A stretch of 64,000 nucleotides of DNA from Pilatotrama ljubarskyi (GCA_022385805.1 MU277766.1:4051-68050); one strand, 5' to 3'. Shown: positions 10,168 to 24,514, counted from the stretch's first letter. Notes: a model not told the origin generated them from the letters alone. A program made the numbers and translations.

Positions 10168-12634
10168 TCACTCCATCGAGAACAGATCGTCGTCTTCGGG
10201 CACCAACACCGGCCCGCTCAGGGGGCTCAGAGAGCCCTGCGGATGAGGACCTCTCCCGCTCGGGACCCGCGCACCCATTCCGGACGGTGGTACAGGACCC
10301 GGAACAGGACCTGTACAAGCGACTCAGACGATGCGTCACAGAGAGAATAGAAAACAAACGTACGGGAGGCAGCCGCCGAGTATGACAAACGCGAGAACAT
10401 GGTCTCCAGACGGCCCATGGACGTGCCCGGCGCACTGGGACTTGCCACGTTCGCGGGTTGGGCAGATCCATTGTTGATTTGGTCCAGGAGGCTGCTGGCA
10501 GTCGGCGACATACTCGCCCAATCTCCCGAGGTCGAGTGCGTGTGGCCGAAAGTCTTCGTGCCAGGCGAATATCCGCCCATCGGCGTCCGGCTGAGCACGC
10601 TCGACGCAGAGGGGGAAGGGATGACTGGGGGAGGGAGAGCATGAATGCGCGAGTACCCGGCTGCGAGGCCCTGCGGCAGACTCTGCCCTGGCGCGTGCGC
10701 TTGGAGAGCACGCGCAGAGGGAGAGAGAGCGCTGCGATGTTCCTCCAGACCCGGACCATACACCGAGTCTCCAGTAGGAATGGGACGGGCTCCAGGGCGG
10801 AGGGCAGGGTGCTGCAGATAGCTGTCGCTGGGGATCTGTTCGAAGGGTGGACGGCCGCTGAAAGCGTTCCCGCGGGGCGGAGACATCGCAACACCGTTCA
10901 AGTCGGGTCCATAGGCACTGGCGCTTGTCGAGAGGGTGTGAGTTGCGAGGTTGCTCCCGCCGCCAGGGTACATAGACGACAGTCCGGAACCCATGGCGGG
11001 ACGCTGGTTCTTGGCATTGATGTAGTGATGCAACCCAGGGAGGAAGGCAGCTGACGCGTTCGAAGGGGCGAGCATATCCTCCACGCGTGAACCCAGCCCC
11101 GAGTTGGAGGTAAACGAGCTAGGGGTACCATTCCCCAAACCGCCTGCGAGGTGGCTCGTACCCATCGCCGTAGCGTCGGGGGAGCCGACCGGGCCTGGGC
11201 CGGCGTCCGACCAAATGGATCTGATATCCTGTAAAAGCGAGGGTGCGGGGACGGAGCGAGAGTAGCGGTGGTGGGCCTCCGTGCCGGACCTCTGCAAGCT
11301 TGGCTCGCGGTCGGCGACGTTGGGGCGCGCAGAGTTGGTGCGAGACATTCTTCGAGAACGCTCCTCTGGGGTGAGGAGATCGGTCAATGAGCTAGGGAGG
11401 AAGTCCTCCAGGTCCTCGTCTTCGACGACGACTTCTTCGGTGGTTACGGCCATCCTCCGCGTCGTGATGCGCTCCGAGCCCCAAGTCATGACGGCGCCGA
11501 GCGAAGCAGAGAGACCTGACCTTGACTTGAAGTCGGAAGAGCCATCCTCGCGCTGAGACATGACGAAGACGGTCTGAGTTCCTGGAGCAGAGAAGGGTGA
11601 ACCGGATATGCCGGAACCCTGTGGAGAGGTTCCAGGAGAGAAGCCATTCACTCGGGCTGGTCTGCTAGAGGACGACGAGGCGCGAGGAGGAGAGCCGATG
11701 GGACCAAGGTCAACAGCGGTGGAAGCGTCGCTGATACGACGAGGTGCGGTCGGAACGCTGGTAGGAAGGGGGGAGGGCGAGGCCCGCTCGGCAGCAGGCT
11801 GCTCCTGGCTGTCTTTGAGCGTATCGGCGTTGGCAGGCTGATCCTGGTCGGCGGCAGAGCCTTCAGTATCAGCAGAGGCGGCAGACGGCTTGCCTTGAGC
11901 GGGGGCGTTCGGAAGCTTGTTGGATTCGTCGGGAAGGCCGAAGGAGGCGAAATCGGTGTCCTTCACGGGAGGAGCGGGTGCGGACGGGGAGAGGGTGGCC
12001 TTGAGAGGCATGGGGATAGGATTGCGGGCATTGGGGGCAACAGAGCGAGTGGGAGCGGTCGAGCCGGAGAGGAGGGCGTTACGTGGTTGCGCGCCTGAGC
12101 CGCCTCCAGCACCTCCGCCCCCGGCGCCGCCGCCTGAGCCTGCGTGGTGAGAAGCCTTGTGGCCGCCTCTGGACTTTGAGCCTTCCCTACCGCCGCCGCC
12201 GGCCGCGTTGGCAGCGAGCTGGGCAGCCTTCTTGTTCTTGCGATCCATGGACATGCTCTGGCCGGGAAGGATGTGTGCGAGAGCGCACTTGTGGCCGAAC
12301 TTGCAGTTGCCTTTTACAAACCACGCACAGACCTCCTTCGGCTGTCCAGGCTCAAGGACCTGGTGGGAGAAGGGGCAGGAGGAGCCTGCGGTACAGGAGC
12401 CGACTTTGAAAAATTTGCAGGGGACATGGGAGAGGTCCTTGGCTGGGAGACGCGGCGGAGAACGGGGATGAGAGAGGGGAGTTATTATCGTGCGGGAGAG
12501 CGAGACGTACTCTTCGACGAGGACTTGTGCTTTGGGCCCTTGTCCTTCTCGCGGTCCCTGTCTCTGTCGCCGGAGTCGCGAGTCGGGTCGGGGCCGGTAT
12601 CGTTGTCCCTCTGCTTGGAATCTGCGGCGGGCAT
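10168..12634 (-). CDS. CCCH-type zinc-finger protein (Lee1-like)
   Basis: The spliced gene is complement(join(10168..10310, 10364..12442, 12511..12634)), 781 aa. Two tandem CCCH fingers lie near the N-terminus, each C-x7-C-x5-C-x3-H: Cys50, Cys58, Cys64, His68 and Cys80, Cys88, Cys94, His98. Such fingers usually bind RNA. The rest is a long Ser/Pro/Gly-rich, probably disordered tail, and the protein ends in an acidic VPEDDDLFSME. The arrangement resembles the yeast LEE1 group, whose role is poorly defined. The start is the ATG before the short charged exon 1; the frame continuing upstream through intron 1 is not used. The last intron (53 nt) is inferred because the spliced frame gives a Pro/Gly-rich tail in phase. 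It is divergent from the MAP kinase gene. Confidence 0.85.
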
Positions 12635-14602
<1,968 letters not shown>

Positions 14603-14947
14603 CGAACGAACGACTTACGACTGACAGAGACTGGTATGCTCAGACGACGTGGTGCTTATACCCTGGGTGAATGCTGCCGCTGACCGTCGACTCTCGCGAG
14701 TGTTTGTGTATTTTGGTGTTATGAACCGAGTCGGAATGGGAATGCAGAGCGACGTGTACATGTATCAACTACTACGACAAGCAAAGTATAATATATTATC
14801 TCTGACCATGTGTGACGTCATAGCTCTGCAATCGCAGCGGGCGTATGTCGTCTTCGTCTTCTCCCTTCCACCGTCACACATAAGAACCACCGCTCGCCAT
14901 GTCGTCTCCAACAACAACTCTTGACTCTCTCCTCCACGACGCTCGAG
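14603..14947 (+). promoter_or_regulatory. Promoter of the 6PGDH-family gene with a palindromic CRE
   Basis: The MAP kinase ends at 14602 and the next start is 14948. A perfect TGACGTCA, the consensus site for CREB/ATF-type bZIP factors, lies at 14813-14820, about 130 bp before the start. Binding is inference. Confidence 0.4.
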
Positions 14948-16738
14948 ATGACGGAGACGTTCACGAAGGCAGGCACATCCACTCGTCGCACACGCACACC
15001 ACACTCATCCTCTCGCAGATCGGCGTCATTGGCGCGGGCTCGATGGGCTCGGGCATGGCCATGCTCTTTGCAGAGAACGGCCTTGACGTCTCGCTGTACG
15101 ACATCAAGGGCGAGAACATCGACAACCTCACCGACAATCTCAACGATCCCCAAAGCGGCCTCGAGCCCTCGCTCCACCAAAAAGTCGCGGGCTACAAGGA
15201 TCTTACGGAGTTCATGAAGAGCCTCGGCGGCAAGGACGCCGACAAGCTCCTCGTCTTCAGCATCCCGCACGGGTCCGCCGCGGACAAGGTCATTGAGCAG
15301 ATCCGCGAGTTCCTCACCAGCGGCGACATCATCCTCGACGGTGGCAACGAGTGGTACGAGAACGCGCGCCGCCGCCAGAAGGAGCTCCAGCCGCACGGGA
15401 TCTCCTACCTCTCCATGGGTGTCTCTGGCGGCTACCAGTCCGCGCGTCGGGGGCCATCCATCTCGCCGAGCGGCGACCGCGCGGCACTCGAGCGCGTCAT
15501 GCCGCTATTGGAGAAGTTCGCGGCGACAGACCCGAAGACGGGCAAGCCGTGCGTGACGAACGTGGGGCCGGGGCCGTCCGGACACTACGTGAAGATGGTG
15601 CACAACGGGATCGAGCAGGGCATCCTGGGGATCGTGAACGAGACGTGGGAGATCCTGTACAAGTGTCTGCACACTGACCTGGACACGATCTCGAGCATCT
15701 ACAAGAAGTGGGAAGACGAAGGAGAACTGGTGCGTATGTTTCCTGACTTTGCATGGATCCGCGAGTGACTTTCTTTCAGAAACGCAACTTCCTGTTTGGA
15801 ATCGGCGCCGACATATGCCGTCGTCACAAGGAGAAGGGCGAACCAGGGCACATTGTGAACGAGGTGCAGGACAAGGTCGTGCAAGACGCAGACGATTCGG
15901 AAGGTGAGGGACTTTGCAGGGCGCGACGGACGCGTACCTGACGCAGATTGCACAGGGACCGGCTTCTGGACGGTGGTGGAGGCTGCGAACCGCCACGTCT
16001 CTGCACCGACGATCTCGAGCGCGCACTTTTTCCGGATCGCGTCTTCGGACCGCGCGCAGCGGATGCAAGTGGTGGAAGCGCTGGGCGAGGGGATTGGGGG
16101 GGCGCGGAAGCAGCATGTCGAGGAGAAGTTCAAGAAGGAGTTCGTGGAGGACCTGCGGCTGGCGGCGTACTGCGCGTGTCTGGCGTCGTTTGCGCAGGGA
16201 ATGAACCTGATCGCGCGTGCGAGCAAGGACGAAGGGTGGGGGGTGAACCTGGCGAGGTGCATCCAGATCTGGAGAGAGGGATGCATCATCCGGTCCGAGT
16301 ACATTGCGGATCTGCTTGAGCCGCTGTACGAGAAGGAGCCGGGAGTGTTGAACACGCTGACGCTGCGGCCTGTGGCGGAGGAGATCCGGAGGACGATCCC
16401 GCATCTGCAGAAGGTGGTCAAGCACGCGTTGGAGTGGAACGCGCATGTGTGAGTGTCGGCGGGGATTCGGAAGTGTGCTGATGGTGAACTGACGGCCGCG
16501 GGATACGGGCAGACCGACGATGAGCGCGAGCCTGGAGTATTTCAAGTACTGCGGCGGAAAGCATCTGCCGAGCCAGTTTATGGAGGCGGAGCTGGACTAC
16601 TTTGGTGCGCACAACTACGATCTGAAGTCGGAGGGCGACGGGGAAGTGAAGAAAGGTGAGTTGTGTGCGGATCGAGTGTGTGTGCGGAGGCTGAGAGCGC
16701 GAGCAGGCAAGCACCACCACGAGTGGAAGCCGGCGTAG
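14948..16738 (+). CDS. 6-phosphogluconate dehydrogenase-family enzyme, divergent
   Basis: Six exons: join(14948..14959, 15019..15729, 15780..15903, 15956..16448, 16513..16655, 16707..16738), 504 aa. The N-terminal NADP-binding loop reads IGVIGAGSMGSGMA (5-18) in place of the usual GLAVMGQN. The substrate loop GVSGG starts at residue 138 and KMVHNGIEQG with the catalytic-type Lys at 196. The C-terminal helical domain ends with the 6PGDH-like QFMEAELDYFGAH. The canonical enzyme makes ribulose-5-phosphate and NADPH in the oxidative pentose-phosphate path; given the changed N-terminus this may be a paralogue with another substrate. Exon 1 encodes only MTET and uses a weak GTTCAC donor. The alternative is an unspliced start at 14899. 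Confidence 0.85.
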
Positions 16739-17152
16739 GAGAGCCTCGGAGGGGGCTAGAGCGGGCGAGAGAGGCGTCGGCGTTTGGCCCAGGTTCGGGC
16801 TCGGGTTCGGATGATTGCGATGTGGACTGGACTGGATGTCTGAGTCGTTGTATCCGCTCTCTGTGTCATATGTTCTGTAAACGGATGATGGAAAGCAGGA
16901 GATATGTTTTGACGGAAATGCGGGGCAGGCGCGAGCGGGACACGTGAATAAGGAAATGCGGGGGTGGCGTTACGCGGCGGGATCTCGCACCCAGATCTCG
17001 TCTCGGAATCGTCCCGGAGTGCTCTTCAGCCCAGCCCATCTCCTCCTCCTCCTCACCGTTCTCCTCCTCCTCCTCCTCCTCCTCGCACTCTACATGCCAG
17101 CACCCTCCTCGCTCTCACCACCCTCGCACACTCAGCCGCACTCGCGCTCACC
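16739..17152. other. Intergenic with (TCC)n leader repeat
   Basis: A TCC microsatellite covers about 17041-17094, ending some 60 nt before the start codon of the mitochondrial kinase gene, so it is probably in its promoter or 5' leader. Nothing else was recognised. Confidence 0.45.
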
Positions 17153-19032
17153 ATGTTCCGCATCTCGTCGAGCCTCTGGGAGAGGATACACCACTTCGCG
17201 TCCTTTCCCCAGACAGGAGGTGACTCACCCCGCACTCCCCACACGTACGCGACTCTCAGCTCACCCTTCATGCAGTCTCTTTGCAGCAGATGGTCCTCTT
17301 CGGCCAGAACCCAAGTCAGGGAACGCTGCTAAGAGGCAGCCAGTTCCTCCTCGGTGCGTCTCCTCACCCTCACAAACGTCCCCACACGCTCACGCTCGAT
17401 GTGCAGAGGAGCTCCCTGTTCGCCTAGCGCACAGAGTCAAGGAGCTCGACCAGCTTCCTCACAATCTCTCCGACATGCCCTCCATCAACAAAGTCAAGAA
17501 CTGGTATGCTCAGTCCTTCGAGGTACGCTCCCCACCAGCCCATGCACCAACGCACCCCGTGCTGACCCTACTCTGCCCTCAGGAGCTCATCAACTTCCCC
17601 CCAATACGCCTCCCTCCCGACATCCGCGCCGCCCTCCTCGCTCCACCACAAGACCCCGTCTCTCTCCCAGAGTCCTTCCCCAATCCCTCGCTACACTACC
17701 AGTACTACTCCGACGACTACGGCACCCCTCAAACTGGCCTTGGCATCGTCTCCACCCCCAAGAACGGCAAGAACGGGAACGGCAACGGGAACGGCAACAG
17801 CCAGAAGATGCGCATTCCCATGGAGCGAAGGTGAGCTTGGCGTCCCGCCCTACGCCCGCGCCGCGCCGCTTCCTTCCATCCTTTCTGCGCATATCGCTGA
17901 CCCTCGGCCGCATTGCTGCTTGGCACGCACGTCCAGATACTACGCGAACATGTCCCATGTAAAGGAGTGGCCGCCCGAGGTTCGCGAGTACAACCGCTCC
18001 TTCACCAAGACGCTCGAAGCGATCAAGAAGCGCCACGACCCGACCGTGACCACCGTCGCGCAGGGCGTGCTCGAGTGGAAACGGTCCCGCAACGCTCGCA
18101 ACATCAACCTCGACGTCCAGCACTGGCTCGACCGCTTCTACATGTCCCGCATCGGCATCCGCTTCCTCATCGGTCAGCGTACGTCCCGCACTCTCGTGAC
18201 CCCGTGCCGTCTCTGTCGGGGAGTGATTCTCACCTACCAGTGCATACAGACATCGCTCTCAACACGCTCCAGCCGCATCCAGACTACGTGGGCATCATTT
18301 GCACACGCGCCGTAAGTCCCGTTCTCGCCCGCGTCCGCGTGGCCTCCTAACCGCCACTCTACAGAACGTACATGACATTGTCCAAGAGGCCATCGAGAAC
18401 GCTCGGTACGTCACCCGCGCCTTGTTCCGTTCCGAAGCTCGTACGATTCTCATCGTATCCACTCCGTCTGCAGATTCGTATGCGAAGAGCACTACTCGAT
18501 GTTCAAAGGGCCGCCCGTGCAGCTCATCTGCCCCAAAGACCTGCACTTTGCCTACGTCCCCGGCCACTTGTCCCACATCTGCTTCGAGCTGCTCAAGAAC
18601 TCGCTCCGCGCCGTTGTCGAGCGCTTCGGCCCCGAGGCAGAGTCCTTCCCGCCGATCAAGGTCATCGTCGTCGAGGGCAAGGAGGACATCACCATCAAGA
18701 TCTCCGACGAGGGCGGCGGCATTCCCCGTTCCGCTATACCCCTCATCTGGACGTACATGTACACCACCATGGAGGGCCAGAACATCGACCAGGACTTTAC
18801 CGACTCGGACTTCAAGGCGCCCATGGCCGGCTTTGGTTACGGTCTCCCTCTCTCCCGTTTGGTGAGCGTCTCGCTTCGCATACGTGTAGATTGCACTCTG
18901 ACCGCCTTGGCCGCTGTCTAGTACGCACGGTACTTTGGTGGCGATCTGCGTTTAATCTCCATGGACGGATTCGGGACGGACGTCTACATCCACCTCAACC
19001 GGCTGTCGTCTAGCCGCGAGCCTCTGCCGTGA
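17153..19032 (+). CDS. Mitochondrial PDK/BCKDK-family protein kinase
   Basis: Nine exons: join(17153..17219, 17276..17353, 17407..17522, 17583..17830, 17937..18178, 18250..18311, 18365..18405, 18474..18861, 18922..19032), 450 aa. This family phosphorylates and switches off the E1 subunit of pyruvate or branched-chain ketoacid dehydrogenase in the mitochondrial matrix. The N-terminal helical domain (from [11 protein letters not shown]) and the histidine-kinase-like ATP domain are complete: N-box [10 protein letters not shown] (about 323), DEGGGIP (about 363) and [10 protein letters not shown] (about 403). A low-complexity Asn/Gly insert ([12 protein letters not shown]) sits between the two parts of the helical domain. 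The first 20 or so residues may target the protein to mitochondria. Sequence alone does not tell me which of the two dehydrogenases is the target. Confidence 0.93.
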
Positions 19033-19531
19033 GCTATCTCGGCGGATGGGTACAGCGGAGACGGTCAGGGTGCGTGCGCAGCCAGATGCAGTATCGGCGG
19101 GGGAGGCTACATACCACACGCATGATGGACGCGCGCGGAGGAGAGGTTCTAGTGTACTACATATCGGCTTCCGGTCATCGCTAGCTAGCTATTCACATGA
19201 CGACCATGTACGAGAGGTGCGCATTTGTACAATATATTCACGACCTGCAGCTTCGTATGCATCGTCAGCTTGTCCGCCCGAGCGTGTGTAGTGATATCGT
19301 GTTGAAACGGGCGAGCTGCTCTGGCCGTACGTATGAAGAGATCACGGCGTGCATGCTCCGGACAACGGAGTACAGTATAGTATATGCAGGAGAATGTGAC
19401 CTATGCGAGTAGATAGCAAAACAATGCGACGACAGTACACTGACGGACACCCGATCGTATTTCCCGTGATGATAGTCCCCACCAGGAAGACGGCTGGCCG
19501 GCCCCTACCGTCCGACCACCCGAGCAGATTT
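19033..19531. other. Intergenic between two convergent 3' ends
   Basis: The kinase gene (plus) and the WC-1 gene (minus) converge here. No gene or RNA was recognised. Confidence 0.4.
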
Positions 19532-22500
19532 CTATGCGCCGCCGCCGCCGCCACCTCCACCTCCGCTGCCCGAGTCTCGAAGGGCGCTCTCCCATGTCCG
19601 CTTCATCGGCATGCCGCTGTATCCGGCGGCAGAGTTTGTCAAGCCCGTCGCGGGGCCTGGCACATGCTCGGGCTGGTCGAACGAGTAATGACTCCAGCCC
19701 TGGAGCGACGAATCGAACGAGCGCCGTATCCGGGGCGCATAAACAGCCCGAGACTGGGCCTGAGCGTACGGCCCTTGCAGCACGGACGGGGACATCTGCC
19801 GTTGGGCCTGCACAGATGGATGGGGCGGTGGCGACATGCGAGGGGCTGAGGAGAGAACGGAGGAGCTGGGTAGGGGCATAGATTGGGGCTGAGGAGGAGG
19901 CGGTGGTGCGTGAGAGCGCGCGGCGGTCAACGCTGGGGGTGGCGCGGGCGGGACGACGTGATTGCCCGACACGAAACGCACGTTGAGCGGCTGCGACACC
20001 TGCGAAGGATATGGAGGCTGCATGCCTGACGCAGGATGCTGGTAGGCGATGGGCATCCTCGTCGCAGCAGAGACCGACCGGCCCACCGAGCTGATCCCTA
20101 GACCGACAGAGGTACCAGGCGACATGACGCCCAAGGACTGCTTCCTGCGTATCTTCTTCGTGATGGCCGCCTCGAGGGCGAGGACCTCCTCGATGAGCCG
20201 CTGGTTCCTGAACTTGAGCTGCTGCAGCTCGTACTGCCAGCTGCTCTCGCGGTCGAGCTGCGTCTCCTCGAACACGCTCTCCTCCAGTCCGTGCACCAGC
20301 GGGTTTGTCGGCGGAGGCGCTGTGCCTTCGCACAGCTTCACTTGGCAAACGACCGGACCCTGCGACGCCGGGTCCGCACCGTTCCCTGTCGAGTCGGCAT
20401 CGTCCTGGCTCACCTTCGGACGCGAGCGGTAGAGCACGATGTGGACCGGGACCGCGCCTCGATCCTTGGTATGGACGTCGCACGCGAGGCCCGCGCTGTC
20501 GCTACCGCCCGCGTCGGCGAGTATCTTCGTCATCTCCACTTCGACCGCCATTCGCACGTCCTGCGGCGGAGAGCCGCTCACAAATTCCGCAAGCGGTTTC
20601 CCGATGACCTCGCCTGCGCCCCAACCGAGCACGTCCCGAACGGCGGCGCCGACGCAGAGGAAGGTGGCGTTTGTGCTCAGCATGCCCCAGAACTCACGTT
20701 CGGGTGGGCGATCGTCGGCGTTGGCGTCGACATCAAGGGAACTGCCGATGGGCGGCGGGAGCGGTCTGTACAGCGGAGGAACGAGGCCACCGGCACGAGA
20801 GATGGGACCCCATTCGAGATGAGGGAGGTTCCTGAGACGGCCGCAAAGTATGATGGCCTTGCGACCTTTGCCAGGCTCGACGTGCAACCTACCGCGGCAC
20901 TCGATCCATACGTACCCACGGCCCTTGGCTTGAATGCGGAAGAGCAAGTCGACCGGGCGCGGGGTCACACCGGAGCTAGATGGCTGGTTTGGACTGCCGT
21001 CGGCGTTCGGGTTCATGCCCGCCGAGGACGATGAAGAGGTGGAAGCGCTGGCGGGGATAAGGCCGGCACCCGGCGTGGCCGAGGCCTCTTTGAGTTCACG
21101 CATGAGGGGCACGCAGTCTGCAGGGTGACAGAAGTCTGCAAGGGACCTGCCGACGAGCTCATCCGGGTCATAGCCGAGCACGCTGCGGACGGCAGGAGCG
21201 GCGTACAGGAAGGCGCCCTTGAGGGAGACGACGTGTAGAAAATCTGGAGAGCGGTCGAGGAGGAACATGTGTATCGGCTTGTTACCATCGTAGGGATCGA
21301 GGTGGATGGGCTCTGATGGACTGGCGGTGAGGGCTATGGCGGTCGAGGCATGTGTAGAGAACGAGAGATTAAAGGAAGCGATGAAGGCTTGGTCAGCGAG
21401 AAGGGCGCGGAGCTCCTTGGACATGCCGCGCAAGGTCATGGAGGAGGTGCGCCAGTCGCGGGGGCCGGGGGCAGTGGTGGAAGTGATGGTCTTGTCGGAG
21501 TAGTTGACGAGATAAGTGCCGTCCTTGAGTTTGCCGAGGATGGCCTTTGGCTGCTCGGAGAGGTCGACCTGAAAACCGACGTGGAAGACGATGTCGTCTG
21601 CTTCGTCTGGGTGATCGTGCACGCCGCCACGGATGGGAATGACGGAGACCATGTTGATGAAGGCCGAGCCGTCTTTGCGGTAGTTGATGATGCTGACCTG
21701 GCACTCCTTGTCTGCGATGATGTTCTTGCGGAGATGGGCGACGGCGTCTGGGGCTGTGTGCACGCGTTCCTGACCGCGCTGGATGAGGCCGCCGGGAGCT
21801 TGGAGGAAGCGGCAGTTGCGGCCGATGACCTCGTGCTCATCGTAACCGGTGAGCTTGTAGAAGGTGGGGGAAGCATAAACTGGGGAAGAATGAACGGACG
21901 GCGAAGAGTTAGGTCAGAGGGGGACGTACCTATGGGGGAATCGAAGCGACGAGTGTCGGTGACGACGAAGGAGCACGAGAGGTCGACAGGGCCGAGGTTA
22001 ATCTTTGGAAAAGGCCTGTTTGCGACGCGTGCGAGGATGGAGAGGAGATCGAAACCCGAGGCGGAGTATACCGGGAGACCGAGGGCGGAGGGGATGGAAA
22101 TGGGGAGGTGGGAGGGGTAGGCGCGTGCATTTGGGTCGAGAGGGTGGTTGTATGCGGGGATGGAGTAGGAGACGGAGGGGGCCGAGTGAGGGGAGCACGA
22201 GGATGAGGGCAGCGGTGGTTGCTGCTGGTACGACGAGGAGGATGCCGATTGAAGGGCGCTTGGGGGCGTGTCAGGATTAGCAGGTGCGGCGGGAGAGATA
22301 CGTACAAGGGGTTGGAGTAGCCGTCCGGGGCGGAGAACCAGGCGAGGGAGGAGGAGGGCGGGTAGAAACCGGCGGGGAGGGCCTCTGCGCCTCCGCCGGG
22401 GGGAACGGTGGGTGCGTTGAGGATGAGGTTTGGGAGCTGGAACTGGACGTTTGTGGAAAAGGTAACGTTGTGATCGACGGCTTCGTGGTCGTCGTGGGTG

Positions 22501-22535
22501 TCCTGGCCGTCGCCGAGATAGCGGGAGAAGGGCAT
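19532..22535 (-). CDS. wc-1: White collar-1-type blue-light photoreceptor, no GATA finger
   Basis: Three exons: complement(join(19532..21879, 21930..22258, 22306..22535)), 968 aa. The LOV domain begins near 187 (VYASPTFYKLTGYDEHEVIG) and has the flavin-adduct motif GRNCRFLQ with Cys209, followed by NYRKDGSAFINMVSVIPI. A conserved lead-in (ILARVANRP, INLGPVDLSC) precedes it as in Neurospora WC-1. Two more PAS domains follow, at about 380-460 (YAAPAVRSVLGYDPDELVG) and about 585-650 (LCVGAAVRDVLGWGAGEVIG), then a coiled region (QQLKFRNQRLIEEVLALE) and a Pro/Gln-rich tail ending in polyglycine. No GATA zinc finger is encoded, as is usual for basidiomycete WC-1, where the WC-2 partner carries the finger. 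The two introns are 50 and 47 nt. Confidence 0.93.
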
Positions 22536-23134
22536 TTCGGGCGGCGGCGGGAGGGGCGGGGACGGGGAGTCCGGTGCCGAGGACGAGGCAGACGACGAGG
22601 AGAGGCGAGGAGAGAGAGAGCGCGGTGGAGGGAAGAGAGAGAGAGAGAGGAGAGGAGAGCGAGAGAGCGGTCTTTCTGTCATTCCACGTTGCCTTTTTGG
22701 GCAGGGACCTGCTCGATCGGACAGCCAGCCAATCAGCGCCCGGGAATCCATCGGCCCCCTCCGCGTCTTTCGCACTCTCCCTCTCTCGATCTCTGCGCCA
22801 GATCGCTTGTCACGTGCCTCGCACACACAGACGTCATCTCGCACAGTATCTACCGGCCCGCACCGGGCCGTGGCAGCGGATGAGAGCGCAATCGAAAGAG
22901 AACTGGAAGGGAGAGCGAGAGAGAGCGAGAAAAGGCGGGCGAGTGCGGAGGACTGCGCGGAGGCGGAGAGCCACTGGACGAGCGGACGAGGTCCGTCGGG
23001 TATCGTTTTCCCGATCGGGCGCGCGTCATCGATACTAATGCATCCATCCCCTCCCCCGCCCAGCCCTCGCTCTTTCTCTCCCTCTCCCATCTCCTCTCTC
23101 TCTCCCCTCTGCACAACCAACCAGCCAGCTCATC
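22536..23134. promoter_or_regulatory. Divergent promoter region, WC-1 / FBA1
   Basis: 599 bp lie between the two start codons. The WC-1 side has a purine-rich GAGA tract (about 22607-22670, in its leader). An E-box CACGTG lies at 22811-22816 and a CRE-like GACGTCAT at about 22830-22837, and the FBA1 side is CT-rich just before the start. Functional assignment is inference. Confidence 0.4.
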
Positions 23135-24481
23135 ATGGGTGTTCTCGACATCGTCCCCGTACGTCGCCTCTCTGCGCCTCCTGCACGCATCGCTCACGCT
23201 CATTCAGGCCGGCGTGCTCACCGGTGACAACGTTCGCAAGCTCTTCGAGTACGCAAAGGAGCACCAGGTATGCATCCCCCCTCTCCTCGTCGCACCTATC
23301 TCACACGCGCTCTCTGTCAGTTTGCCATCCCCGTAAGTGTTTCATTCCCTGCAGCCGCGCAACACTCCTAGACCGCCCATCGTCCCATCCGCAGGCCATC
23401 GTAAGTCTTTCCGCCCTCGACCGTTCTCCTCTCACGCGACGCTCATCCCACACCACCAGAACGTCACCTCCTCTTCCGTCGCAAACGCCGTCCTCGAGGC
23501 TGCTCGGTATGTCCATGATCCGCGTCCTCTTTGCTCAGGTCGACGCGTTCCTCATCCCCCCATGAAGCGACATCAAGGCGCCCATCATCATCCAGGTCTC
23601 CCAGGGAGGCGCCGCCTTCTTCGCAGGCAAGGGCCTTCCCAACGACAAGCAGCAGGCCTCCATCGCAGGCGCCATCGCCGCTGCCCACCACGTCCGCACC
23701 GTCGCCAAGGAGTACGGCGTGTAAGTCCCCCTCCATGGTCCGAATCACATGTCTGCACGCGTTTCGCTCACGTTCCGTCCACCAGTCCCGTGGTCCTCCA
23801 CTCCGACCACTGCGCCAAGAAGCTCCTCCCCTGGTTCGACGGCATGCTCAAGGCCGACGAGGAGTACTTTGCCCAGCACAAGGAACCCCTCTTCTCCTCC
23901 CACATGCTCGACCTCTCCGAAGAGTCCAAGGAGGAGAACATCGCCACCTGCGTCCAGTACTTCAAGCGCATGGCCCCCCTCGGCCTCTGGCTCGAGATGG
24001 AGATCGGCATCACCGGCGGCGAGGAGGACGGCGTAGACAACACCGGCGTCGACAACTCCCGCCTCTACACCCAGCCCGAGGACATCTGGGACGTCTACAC
24101 CGCCCTCTCCAAGATCTCCCCCAACTTCTCCATCGCCGCCGCCTTCGGCAACGTCCACGGCGTCTACAAGCCTGGTAACGTCCGCCTCCACCCCGAGCTC
24201 CTCAACAAGCACCAGCTGTACGCGGAGGAGAAGCTCGGCCAGAAGCAGAAGAAGCCCCTCTTCCTCGTCTTCCACGGCGGCTCCGGCTCGACCAAGGAAG
24301 AGATTAAGACCGCCGTCCAGAACGGCGTCGTCAAGATGAACGTCGACACCGACACCCAGTGGGCCTACCTCTGCGGTATTCGCGTACGTCTCCCTGCACC
24401 CTTCTCTGTGCGCTGTAGGGCTCACGTGTATTACAGGACTTTATCCAGAACAAGTCTGGCTACCTCCAGACCCAGGTCGGC

Positions 24482-24514
<33 letters not shown>

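Noticed and set aside
10458..11054. 198-codon plus-strand frame inside the CCCH gene
   Set aside because: Antisense shadow of exon 2 with no motif.
15505..16545. 346-codon minus-strand frame opposite the 6PGDH-family gene
   Set aside because: It is antisense to well-supported exons and its composition (His/Arg/Pro) is the mirror of GC3-rich coding sequence.
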